In this document: positions 56,009 through 64,000 of the stretch, one piece after another
How the letters are laid out: each line of letters begins with the position of its first letter
How positions within the stretch are numbered: position 1 is the stretch's first letter
Source: Neobacillus muris
GTDB lineage: Bacteria; Bacillota; Bacilli; Bacillales; Cytobacillaceae
Assembly: GCF_943193175.1 (NCBI RefSeq)
Contig: NZ_CALPDF010000017.1
Location: 17,255 to 81,254 of the forward strand
Length of the DNA stretch: 64,000 bases
Direction: 5' to 3'
Translations under genes and position numbers: made by a program
The notes under the pieces: model-generated
Told to the model about the DNA's origin: nothing
The model's database searches: none
The model's input: the letters and a program-made list of their open reading frames with translations, nothing else

Positions 56009-57613
56009 ATGGATGAAAATATTCAGGATGCCAATCAACTGGGAACTGGTGAAAGTGCCGACTCCTTAACCAATCGGCAAGGACATCCGGTTACCGATAA
56101 CCAAAATATTAGAACCGTTGGAAAACGGGGCCCATCCACGCTGGAGAATTACGATTTTATTGAAAAAATATCCCATTTTGACCGTGAACGGGTGCCAGAA
56201 CGGGTTGTTCATGCTCGCGGGGCTGGTGCTCACGGCTATTTTGAGGCCTATGGAAAAGTCGGAGATGAACCCGTTTCCAAATATACAAGAGCGAAGCTGT
56301 TCCAGGAAACTGGAAAGCGCACTCCTGTATTTGTCCGGTTCTCCACTGTTGCAGGTGCCATGGAATCACCGGAAACCGCACGGGACCCAAGAGGCTTTGC
56401 CGTCAAATTTTACACAGACGATGGTAACTGGGATCTGGTCGGGAACAATTTAAAAATATTCTTTATTCGCGATGCCATGAAATTTCCAGACATGATCCAC
56501 TCCTTCAAGCCAGACCCGGTCTCGAATGTCAGCAATCCTGAACGTATGTTTGATTTCCTATCGAACACACCGGAAGCAACCCATATGGTCACCTTTTTAT
56601 TCTCCCCATGGGGAATCCCTGCTAATTATCGGCAAATGCAGGGGTCAGGCGTCAACACGTACAAATGGGTCAATGAAGAAGGGAAAGCCGTAATAGTGAA
56701 GTATCATTGGGAACCATTGAAGCAAGGAATCAAGAATCTCACGCAAAAGGAAGCAAATGAAATTCAAGCGCAGAATGTCAGCCATGCGACCCAGGATTTG
56801 TATGAAGCCATTGAGCGCGGCGACTATCCTGAGTGGGAATTCTGTGTGCAAATTATGAGTGATGATGAGCATCCTGAATTGGATTTTGATCCGCTGGATG
56901 ATACCAAATTGTGGCCGACTGACAAGTTTCCATTCTTGAAGGTCGGGAAAATGGTCCTCAATAAAAATCCGGAGAACTATTTTAATGAAGTCGAGCAGGC
57001 TGCGTTTGGCACAGGTGTTTTGGTAGATGGATTGGATTTTTCCGATGACAAAATGTTGCAGGGCAGAACCTTCTCCTATTCCGATACACAGCGTTACCGG
57101 GTCGGATCAAACTATCTGCAGCTGCCAATCAATTCGCCAAAAAAGCGTGTTGCGACCAATCAACGCGGCGGACAAATGTCCTACCAGGTCGATCTCGCGC
57201 CAGGCCAAAATCCACATATCAATTATGAACCTTCTACAATAGATGGCTTGAAGGAAGCGGAGCAAGTCGGGAAAGTCCATGAACCGCAATATAATGACAA
57301 ACTGGTCCGTGCAAAAATTGACCGCACCAACGATTTTGGCCAAGCCGGAGAAACATACCGGAATTTGGAGGATTGGGAAAGAGATGAACTTATCAGCAAC
57401 CTGGTGGATAACCTGAAAGTGTGCAGAAAGGAAATTCAGGATAAAATGATCGAGTATTTTACCAAAGCTGACGAAGATTATGGGAAACGCGTCAGAGAAG
57501 GCATTGCTAAAGCAATGAAAATGATGGATGATAAAATTAACACCAGCTCACAAGCCGCCGATGAAGCAGTCGAGAAGGCGAACCGGATGGGAAAAGAAGC
57601 AGATCCATACTAG
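56009..57613 (+). CDS. katX: Clade-3 monofunctional catalase, KatX-like
   Basis: Heme catalase of 534 residues. Catalytic H69 in [17 protein letters not shown] and heme ligand Y357 in [12 protein letters not shown] are visible. GGAGG lies 7 bases before ATG 56009. The N-terminal [21 protein letters not shown] and the length resemble B. subtilis KatX, which is made in the forespore and protects germinating spores; a vegetative KatA/KatB role is possible, because no clear forespore promoter was recognised. Confidence 0.88.
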   Translation: MDENIQDANQLGTGESADSLTNRQGHPVTDNQNIRTVGKRGPSTLENYDFIEKISHFDRERVPERVVHARGAGAHGYFEAYGKVGDEPVSKYTRAKLFQETGKRTPVFVRFSTVAGAMESPETARDPRGFAVKFYTDDGNWDLVGNNLKIFFIRDAMKFPDMIHSFKPDPVSNVSNPERMFDFLSNTPEATHMVTFLFSPWGIPANYRQMQGSGVNTYKWVNEEGKAVIVKYHWEPLKQGIKNLTQKEANEIQAQNVSHATQDLYEAIERGDYPEWEFCVQIMSDDEHPELDFDPLDDTKLWPTDKFPFLKVGKMVLNKNPENYFNEVEQAAFGTGVLVDGLDFSDDKMLQGRTFSYSDTQRYRVGSNYLQLPINSPKKRVATNQRGGQMSYQVDLAPGQNPHINYEPSTIDGLKEAEQVGKVHEPQYNDKLVRAKIDRTNDFGQAGETYRNLEDWERDELISNLVDNLKVCRKEIQDKMIEYFTKADEDYGKRVREGIAKAMKMMDDKINTSSQAADEAVEKANRMGKEADPY

Positions 57614-57621
57614 AATACATG

Positions 57622-57652
57622 ACCGCTCAGTATCTACTGTGCGGTTTTTTAT
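57622..57652 (+). terminator. Catalase terminator
   Basis: Stem ACCGC..CAGT/ACTG..GCGGT followed by TTTTTTATT. Confidence 0.83.
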
Positions 57653-57665
57653 TAAATATTGTCAA

Positions 57666-57681
57666 TGTGATTCACATCACA
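57666..57681. promoter_or_regulatory. Fnr/CRP-type box
   Basis: TGTGATTCACATCACA is a perfect TGTGA-N6-TCACA site. Its centre lies 41.5 bases before the start predicted by the extended -10 at 57700-57708, the class II activation position. Confidence 0.75.
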
Positions 57682-57699
57682 ATAATCCCTAACCTCTTA

Positions 57700-57708
57700 T
57701 GCTATATT
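57700..57708 (+). promoter_or_regulatory. Extended -10 of the Fnr-controlled promoter
   Basis: TGCTATATT, which is TGn plus TATATT, lies downstream of the Fnr box. No good -35 is seen, as expected for an activator-dependent promoter. Confidence 0.6.
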
Positions 57709-57790
57709 CCTATTGAGAACACTTATCATTATATTTTGCCTAATTTTTGAAACCGAGTGTGACCATTCATAAAGCAAAGGAGCGTTTCCG

Positions 57791-59020
57791 ATGAGTGAAA
57801 TCATTAATAACCGTGAACAGAGAACCATTAGCAATACTGAGCGGCAAACAATTTTAAAGGAAATTATTAAAGATTTGCATAATGGCAAGAGCGTCGAAGA
57901 AGTAAAAGCAAGATTTGAGGAAGCTGCCGGCAGCATCACCATTGCAGAAATCTCCCAACTAGAACAAGCCCTTATGGAGGAAGAAGGAATTCCGGTCGAA
58001 GAGGTGCAGCGGCTATGCTCTGTCCATTCCGCCATTTTTAAAGGATCCATAGAGGAAATTCACCGGCCGCAAAAGCCTGAAGAGCAGCCAGGCCATCCCA
58101 TCCATACCTTTAAAATGGAAAATAAAGAAATTGATCTGCTCGTTCATTTCAAAATGCAGCTCCATTATGAACGATTTGAAAAAGAGGACAGTCAAGAAAA
58201 TATCCTCAAACTCACCGAGGATTTAAATCTTTTGCTTGATATCGATAAACATTACAGCCGTAAGGAAAATCTTTTGTTTCCCTACTTAGAAAAGTACGGA
58301 ATTATGGGCCCTACCAAAGTCATGTGGGGCGTGGATGACACGATTCGTGCAGCCATAAAATCGGCAAAAGATAAATTAGCCAATTATTCTGGTGAAAAGC
58401 AGCCCGTTTTGGATGTCCTGTTCTTTGTCATCAAAGAAGTTGGCGATATGATCTTTAAAGAAGAACACATCCTATTCCCTATGGCATTACAAAACCTAAC
58501 AGAGGATGAATGGGTAAAAATCGCCCATGAAAGTGATGAAATTGGCTTTTGTTTAACAGGTCCCGCAGGCGTATGGAAGCCTGATCGAAACGAGATAAAA
58601 GAAGACACAATCTCATCCGGGTATATTCGTTTGCAAACAGGAATTCTCTCTCTTCAACAGCTTGAACTCCTGTTAAATCATCTGCCTGTGGATATTACCT
58701 TCATTGACCAGGATGATGTGGTCCGCTACTTCTCCCACGGAAAAGAGCGAATCTTTGCCAGGACAAAAGCGGTCATTGGCCGAACTGTACAAAATTGCCA
58801 TCCGCCAAAGAGCGTTCATGTGGTGGAACAATTATTGCAGGACTTTAAATCAGGAGCAAAAGACTGTGAGGACTTCTATATTCGATTCAAAGATAAATAT
58901 GTCTATATACGGTATTTTGCTGTGCGGGATGAAAATGGCCAATATATGGGTACCCTGGAATTCACACAAAATATTGCTCCCATTCAGGCACTCTCTGGAG
59001 AAAAGCGGATTCTTCAATAA
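57791..59020 (+). CDS. DUF438/hemerythrin/PAS domain protein
   Basis: 409 residues: an N-terminal DUF438 region (about 1-80), a hemerythrin HHE domain (about 110-260, HYSRKENLLFPYLEK and FKEEHILFPMA), and a C-terminal PAS domain (about 300-400). Such proteins sense oxygen, nitric oxide or iron. AAAGGAGC precedes the ATG. An Fnr box and matching extended -10 upstream indicate anaerobic induction. Confidence 0.88.
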   Translation: MSEIINNREQRTISNTERQTILKEIIKDLHNGKSVEEVKARFEEAAGSITIAEISQLEQALMEEEGIPVEEVQRLCSVHSAIFKGSIEEIHRPQKPEEQPGHPIHTFKMENKEIDLLVHFKMQLHYERFEKEDSQENILKLTEDLNLLLDIDKHYSRKENLLFPYLEKYGIMGPTKVMWGVDDTIRAAIKSAKDKLANYSGEKQPVLDVLFFVIKEVGDMIFKEEHILFPMALQNLTEDEWVKIAHESDEIGFCLTGPAGVWKPDRNEIKEDTISSGYIRLQTGILSLQQLELLLNHLPVDITFIDQDDVVRYFSHGKERIFARTKAVIGRTVQNCHPPKSVHVVEQLLQDFKSGAKDCEDFYIRFKDKYVYIRYFAVRDENGQYMGTLEFTQNIAPIQALSGEKRILQ

Positions 59021-59049
59021 ACAAACAGTTTGTTAGATTTATAGCCGAT

Positions 59050-59079
59050 AAAGGGCCAATCCATTTTGATTGGCCCTTT
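59050..59079. terminator. Bidirectional terminator
   Basis: Perfect 12-base stem AAAGGGCCAATC/GATTGGCCCTTT between the DUF438 gene and the converging OFA transporter gene. Confidence 0.85.
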
Positions 59080-59088
59080 GCTAATTGG

Positions 59089-60336
59089 TTAACTCGCCCG
59101 CGTCTCTGGTGACAGGCTGCGAAGTTCACGTTGATTTTGTTTTTTGGAAGTTTTGCGTTTTTGATTGCCTGGTGCCTTAATGAGCATGGCGATGATGACG
59201 GAGACAATGCTTAAGACTGCAATAAGTTTAAATGTTGGGATAAATCCGCCTAACGAAGATGCGATAAAGGAACCGGAAATCGCCCCAATGCCAAAGCCCT
59301 GATAAATGATTCCATAATTTTTGCTTTGATTTTTCAATCCAAAGAAATCGGCGACGATGGCTGGAAAGATGGTAATATTGCCGCCGAAGCAAAAGGCAAT
59401 CGCTGCGACACAAGTAAAGAATAACCCGTAGTGAAGCTCAGCAAAACTTAAGACAGTGACCGCTGCAGCCGTGACGAGCAATGCGCCTGAAACCACCCGC
59501 AACCGGCCAAGCTTATCCGACAAGGCGCCGAGAATAATGCGGCCGCATGTATTAAAGATGGCGACTAATGCCACTGCATTGCTTGCTGCCGCGATATCAA
59601 GTCCGGCTAGAGTCACCCCAATATCCTTGACAATACCAATTAAGAATAATCCGCTCATGCAGGCTGTAAAGAAAATCCCGAAAAGTAAATATGCTTCCTT
59701 CGTTTTTAGCATTTCTTTCACTGTATAATCACGTTGGAGAATGCCTGCTTCCGCTTGCTTCTCATTACTTACTTTCGCTTCCCGTACCAGGAAGGAACCC
59801 CCTACAACCAAGACCATGACGATCGCACCCCAGTACAAGAAGGCCTGGTTAACACCAACTGTTTGGATCAGTGACCCGTTTATAAACTTAAACAACAGGC
59901 TGCCTGTCCCATACGCTCCAACCGAAATGCCAGAAATCAACCCTTTTCGTTCTGGAAACCATTTAATTAAATTGGAGAGTGAAGTAATGTACGCAGTACC
60001 ATCCGCTGCCCCGACGACAACCCCTGCCATAATATACAGCATCCATAAGGAAGAAACCTGTGAGCTGATCATTAAACCAATTCCGAGGATCATCCCAGCC
60101 ACTGCAATTAAGCGGCGGAGCCCCCATTTATCCTGAAGCTTACCGGCAAATAGTGTAGACAATGCCAGTGCCAAACTTGTTATCGAAAATGTAATAGCAA
60201 CTGAATTTAACTCCCAGCCAAACCGATCCACTAAAGGCTGGTTAAACAAACTCCATGTATAAATCGTCCCTAATCCCATTTGGACAATGATAGTTCCAAT
60301 CACAATCATCAAGCGGTTATCAGCTTTTGTTCTCAT
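59089..60336 (-). CDS. OFA-family MFS transporter (YhjX-like)
   Basis: 415 residues with 12 helices and the OFA patterns LGTIYTWSLFNQPLVDRFGW and GFGIGAISGS. Members carry oxalate, formate or, in E. coli YhjX, probably pyruvate. AGAGGAG precedes ATG 60336. It is the next gene downstream of a LytS/LytTR system on the same strand, and LytTR-type direct repeats stand in front of its promoter, so I infer control by that system in response to a carboxylate such as pyruvate. Confidence 0.87.
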   Translation of the reverse strand: MRTKADNRLMIVIGTIIVQMGLGTIYTWSLFNQPLVDRFGWELNSVAITFSITSLALALSTLFAGKLQDKWGLRRLIAVAGMILGIGLMISSQVSSLWMLYIMAGVVVGAADGTAYITSLSNLIKWFPERKGLISGISVGAYGTGSLLFKFINGSLIQTVGVNQAFLYWGAIVMVLVVGGSFLVREAKVSNEKQAEAGILQRDYTVKEMLKTKEAYLLFGIFFTACMSGLFLIGIVKDIGVTLAGLDIAAASNAVALVAIFNTCGRIILGALSDKLGRLRVVSGALLVTAAAVTVLSFAELHYGLFFTCVAAIAFCFGGNITIFPAIVADFFGLKNQSKNYGIIYQGFGIGAISGSFIASSLGGFIPTFKLIAVLSIVSVIIAMLIKAPGNQKRKTSKKQNQRELRSLSPETRAS

Positions 60337-60404
60337 GTTGATCTCCTCTTTTCTTCTATGCTGTTCAATTATCATGTATAAGTAATGTAACTGTTTACAT
60401 GATC

Positions 60405-60433
60405 ATCTTAGCATTGAAAATAGGATGGAAACC
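60405..60433 (-). promoter_or_regulatory. OFA transporter promoter
   Basis: Minus strand poor -35 GGTTTC (60428-60433), 17-base spacer, -10 TAAGAT (60405-60410) with TG one base before it. A weak -35 next to the repeats fits activator dependence. Confidence 0.6.
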
Positions 60434-60434
60434 G

Positions 60435-60468
60435 TTTTCAGAACGAAATGCCTATTTTTCGGAATGAA
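60435..60468 (-). promoter_or_regulatory. LytTR response-regulator binding repeats
   Basis: Direct repeats TTCATTCCGAAAA (60456-60468) and TTCGTTCTGAAAA (60435-60447) differ at two bases and are 21 bases apart, the spacing typical of LytTR-domain sites, immediately upstream of the OFA promoter. Confidence 0.7.
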
Positions 60469-60474
60469 TGGAGG

Positions 60475-61245
60475 TTATAGCTGCATAATTTGGCGAAAGC
60501 CCTTTACTTTGCTGCGGCTCACCGGAATTTCTGCACTTAAATCCTTCAAGCGCAGCATATACGTTTGATTGAACCACGGGACAATTTCACGGATTTTCGT
60601 CAGATTCACCGTGTAGGACCGATGGCAGCGATAGAAAAGGTCATCTGGCAGAAGAGCATGAAATTCTGAAATGCTCATCGGCATCGTGTACTCCTCCTTT
60701 TGGGTATACACCAAGGTAACCTTCTCACGTGCCTCTGCATAATAGATGTCATGGATATCGGTGACAATAATTTTATCGTTCTTCTTAAGATTGATTCGGT
60801 TAGTTGGCTTCGGTTGTGCCTCCCCTTCAGGAACTGGCTGTTTCTGGTTTTTATCAGGCAAATCTGCTGCAGGCAGATGATCCCGTTTATAGGCAGACTC
60901 CAATCTGACTAACACGGAAGCAATCCTCTTTTCATCATATGGTTTTAAGATATAATCAAACGCCTCCAATTCAAAGGCCTGCGCTGCATGCTCTTTATAG
61001 GCGGTCGTAAAGACGATGTATGGGCGTTTGGTAAATTTGCTGATGGTGCTGGCCAGCAGCATTCCATCAAGGGACGGAATATTAATATCCAAAAAGATAG
61101 CATCCGTGTCATGCTCCTGCAAAAATTTCAGCACATCCAGACCATCATCAAAACAATTGGTTATCTCAATTTCACTATATTCTTCTATTAAATATTCCAG
61201 TTCTTCTCGAGCTGGAATTTCATCTTCAACAATGATTGCTCTCAT
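60475..61245 (-). CDS. LytTR-family response regulator
   Basis: 256 residues. Receiver domain with D53 phospho-acceptor ([10 protein letters not shown]) and K101, a variable linker rich in Gln and Pro, then a LytTR DNA-binding domain (about 150-256, [15 protein letters not shown]). It overlaps the sensor kinase stop by 4 bases (ATGA). It should activate the transporter next to it. Confidence 0.93.
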   Translation of the reverse strand: MRAIIVEDEIPAREELEYLIEEYSEIEITNCFDDGLDVLKFLQEHDTDAIFLDINIPSLDGMLLASTISKFTKRPYIVFTTAYKEHAAQAFELEAFDYILKPYDEKRIASVLVRLESAYKRDHLPAADLPDKNQKQPVPEGEAQPKPTNRINLKKNDKIIVTDIHDIYYAEAREKVTLVYTQKEEYTMPMSISEFHALLPDDLFYRCHRSYTVNLTKIREIVPWFNQTYMLRLKDLSAEIPVSRSKVKGFRQIMQL

Positions 61246-62903
61246 AGGTTCTCCTTCTCCATCTCAAAGAAAACTTCTGTTCCAGGGTTCAGACGCTTGA
61301 TTACCAGACCATGCCCATAGATGAGCTTTACGCGCTGGTGCACATTATATAAACCAATTTTGTTTGCCGGCACGGTGTCCTGCCTCATCTGCCTGATGAC
61401 TTCTTCACTAATTCCCACACCTGTATCCTTGACACTTACTCTTATTTTATCCCCCATAGCCTTGACCGCAATGGTGACTACTCCAGGACCCTTTTGCTTT
61501 AAGATGCCGTGGATGATGGCATTTTCCACTAATGGCTGGATTAACAGGCTCGGAATCTTCTTGTCCACGTCATCAAGATCATACTCAACTGTTAATCGGC
61601 TGCCAAACCGGGCCTTCTCTATTTCTACATAATCACGCACCTGCTCCAATTCTTTATCTATATCAATCAGTTCATCATTCACTTCTAAATTGTAGCGCAT
61701 GTAACCCGATAAATTGATAATCAGCTCACGGGCCTTATCGGGATTTCTCCGGGTAGTGGAGGCAATGGCATTAAGGGCATTGAACAAAAAATGCGGGTTG
61801 ATTTTGGTTTGTAGTGCCTTCATTTCCGCCTTATTTGCTGCTTCGCGAATTTGTTCAATCCGTGAGATTTCCATTAATGTGGAGATGATTTGTGACAGCC
61901 CGATTGCCATCGTCTGGAGCGAGTAGGTCATCTTATAAGCTTTTCGGTAGTAAATTTTTAATGTTCCCGTCACTTCCCCATGTTCTTCAAAAGGGACAAT
62001 CAAAAGCGAATGAATTTGCGGGGTATGATGGTCAGCCACTTGATTGCGGATAATGATTTTGCCGCTGCGGATCGCTTCTTTTGTTAAATCGCTGATGATT
62101 TCCTGCCCAATCACATACCGCTCTTCCCCGAAGCCCACATAAGCCAGCACATTATGGATATCTGTGATCGCTACTGCATCCGCTTTGATGTCGTCTTTTA
62201 TAATGGTACAAATTTTCTTTAATGATTCTGAATTGATGGAACGAAAGTAGGGCAATGTTTTATTGGCAATCTCTAGAGCCAGCTTCGCCTGCTTGGCTGC
62301 TATGCTCTCCTTCTCCCGCTCGACACTCATCACCAGCAAAACGATCAAGCCGATGTTCACCTCACCAGCGATCATTGGAAAGGCAATCTTGGATACAATG
62401 TCTAAACCAAGTGAAAAAGGTTCAGCCATCAGGAGAATTAACAGCATGGTCAAGACTTCACAAATCATCCCTGCCGCAATGCCATATATCCAGCGCAGTG
62501 ATCTTTTGACACGCCGATTTATATAACCGGACACGATGCCGGCAATTACGCTCGTAATCAAGCATGGAATCGAGGTAATCCCGCCGATATCAATTAAATA
62601 GCGGTGGGCACCGGACACAATTCCTGTAATGATGCCAACCCATGGTCCAAATAATATCCCGCCCGATACAACGGCGATAATCCTTACATTCACCAGCGAC
62701 CCTTCAACATTAATGCCTGAATAAGTGCCAAAAATAGCGAAAGCGCAAAACATAATGGTAAAAATCGCCCGCTCGCCAGGCGAATGCCTGTCCTTTTGCA
62801 AGGATTCCTTAAATCTTGGAATTCTGATCATAAAAAACAGGCAAATCAAAAGCAAAGCTGCCCTTTCAAATAAGTCAATTATCATTTCTAAATTCGTATT
62901 CAT
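61242..62903 (-). CDS. LytS-type sensor histidine kinase (5TMR-LYT, GAF, HisKA/HATPase)
   Basis: 553 residues. A 5TMR-LYT sensor with about six hydrophobic segments (1-185), a GAF-like domain (about 220-345), then the His_kinase family motif [15 protein letters not shown] with H371 and an HATPase with GVGISEE. GAGAGGA precedes ATG 62903. With the LytTR partner it resembles E. coli YpdA/YpdB and BtsS/BtsR, known pyruvate-responsive systems. Confidence 0.92.
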   Translation of the reverse strand: MNTNLEMIIDLFERAALLLICLFFMIRIPRFKESLQKDRHSPGERAIFTIMFCAFAIFGTYSGINVEGSLVNVRIIAVVSGGILFGPWVGIITGIVSGAHRYLIDIGGITSIPCLITSVIAGIVSGYINRRVKRSLRWIYGIAAGMICEVLTMLLILLMAEPFSLGLDIVSKIAFPMIAGEVNIGLIVLLVMSVEREKESIAAKQAKLALEIANKTLPYFRSINSESLKKICTIIKDDIKADAVAITDIHNVLAYVGFGEERYVIGQEIISDLTKEAIRSGKIIIRNQVADHHTPQIHSLLIVPFEEHGEVTGTLKIYYRKAYKMTYSLQTMAIGLSQIISTLMEISRIEQIREAANKAEMKALQTKINPHFLFNALNAIASTTRRNPDKARELIINLSGYMRYNLEVNDELIDIDKELEQVRDYVEIEKARFGSRLTVEYDLDDVDKKIPSLLIQPLVENAIIHGILKQKGPGVVTIAVKAMGDKIRVSVKDTGVGISEEVIRQMRQDTVPANKIGLYNVHQRVKLIYGHGLVIKRLNPGTEVFFEMEKENL

Positions 62904-62987
62904 CGGATGTTCCTCTCTTTGATGGAGTTGCCTACTAACCAAATGCCTTATTGTCCATTAAGGGAAATAGATAATCGTTAGAGTGCC

Positions 62988-63461
62988 CTATAAAGGCAAA
63001 GTCATCGTTCTACTAATGGTTTTCATACCGAGACTCTCATAAAAAGCAAGGGCTTTATTATTGAATTCCCAGACATTTAATTCGATTGACGCAGCATCTT
63101 TCCTTTTAGCCCAATTTACACAGGCTTTATATAAAGCTTTTCCAATACCATTTCTTTGTGAACTACTTTTTACTCCAAAATCATTTATATAGGCGAATCT
63201 TCTTGGTGTGAGTGAATCAAAAGGAAGAGATTCATTAAGTTCAATAATCGCGAAACCCGCTACCTGTTCATTAACCTTGGCAAGTAAGATTTCGCACTCC
63301 GCATCATCTAATAACTCACGAAAATAAGTCTCTGGCATGACCTGATCAACCTTCTGAAAAATTTGCGGCAATGCATCTGAATGCTCATCTTGACCTTCTT
63401 TAACAATCAAGTTAATCGCATGAAAATCATTTATGTTCGCAGATTCTATTATTACTTCCAT
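62988..63461 (-). CDS. GNAT-family N-acetyltransferase
   Basis: 157-residue acetyl-CoA-dependent transferase. The acetyl-CoA-binding motif is RNGIGKALYKACVNWAKRK, followed by IELNVWEFNNKALAFYESLGM. GGAGAGGG precedes ATG 63461. The substrate is unknown. It lies directly downstream of the rRNA unit, separated by a terminator. Confidence 0.88.
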   Translation of the reverse strand: MEVIIESANINDFHAINLIVKEGQDEHSDALPQIFQKVDQVMPETYFRELLDDAECEILLAKVNEQVAGFAIIELNESLPFDSLTPRRFAYINDFGVKSSSQRNGIGKALYKACVNWAKRKDAASIELNVWEFNNKALAFYESLGMKTISRTMTLPL

Positions 63462-63588
63462 TCTGACCCTCTCCAATTTCCACATTATTTTATTCCTATT
63501 TTACTATAAAGTCTTTATGAAGGCAGATAAAATAACAAACCACCATCAAGTCAATCTAGGAAATGATTCATATGATTGTAGAACATAC

Positions 63589-63618
63589 AAAAAAGCCAAC
63601 CCATATTTAGGTTGACTT
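63589..63618 (-). terminator. rRNA unit terminator
   Basis: Minus-strand stem AAGTCAACC/GGTTGGCTT followed by a T-run, 8 bases after the 5S end. Confidence 0.82.
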
Positions 63619-63625
63619 ATCGATT

Positions 63626-64000
<375 letters not shown>

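Overview
The window comes from a low-GC Gram-positive, almost certainly a Bacillaceae member of the Bacillus/Neobacillus/Cytobacillus kind. The evidence is the consistent AAGGAGG ribosome sites, frequent TTG/GTG starts, PucR/TnrA/Fnr-type control signals, an HPr/Crh-like protein, a KatX-like catalase, DUF3231 and SpoIID-like genes, and a Bacillus-type 16S 3' end at the right edge. No insertion sequence, prophage, CRISPR array or tRNA gene was recognised. The species cannot be fixed from the sequence alone.

Layout. 1-5 kb: the 5' part of selO, a small unknown gene, and a secreted tandem-duplicated S13 D-Ala-D-Ala peptidase. 5-13.6 kb: a purine-salvage and purine-catabolism block. A nucleobase permease sits behind a guanine riboswitch, pucG and pucF face pucR, and uraD, an FAD monooxygenase and uraH form an operon; the FAD enzyme sits where uricase would be expected. 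13.8-20.1 kb: an HxlR regulator, then a pentose-phosphate operon (rpiA, zwf, tkt, a 6-phosphogluconate dehydrogenase, and an FSA/TalC-type transaldolase). 20.5-23.7 kb: a small membrane protein, a LysR regulator facing sufS, and a YiaA/B protein. 23.9-28.5 kb: an ABC importer preceded by two TnrA/GlnR-like boxes, a Rieske-oxygenase remnant and an amidase, probably for scavenging a nitrogen compound.

28.6-36.9 kb: an unusual J-domain protein, a diguanylate cyclase, ndk, DinB, a YobU/YobV-like pair, and an arsenical locus (MarR regulator plus ArsI C-As lyase), then DUF3231. 37-48.4 kb: a SpoIID/LytB protein, a MerR/MFS efflux pair with matching palindromic operators, a radical SAM protein, a broken histidine kinase, sstT, an HPr-like protein without the phosphorylatable histidine, two orphan Opp-type permeases (one fused to an extracellular DUF4352-like domain) and an FAD oxidoreductase.

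48.4-64 kb: two co-oriented coiled-coil proteins (one with a C-terminal membrane anchor), an MFS transporter, two overlapping genes that look like orphan CARF/HEPN (Csm6/Cas02710-like) proteins without any CRISPR locus, an M20 peptidase, catalase, a DUF438/hemerythrin/PAS protein behind an Fnr box, an OFA-type transporter with a LytS/LytTR two-component system and visible LytTR direct repeats, a GNAT gene, and an rRNA unit that reads 16S-5S with no 23S between.

The best candidates for undescribed biology are the CARF/HEPN-like pair (about 52.0-54.3 kb), the coiled-coil pair (48.5-50.4 kb), the permease-DUF4352 fusion, the J-domain protein with a duplicated N-terminal module, and the FAD enzyme that apparently replaces uricase.
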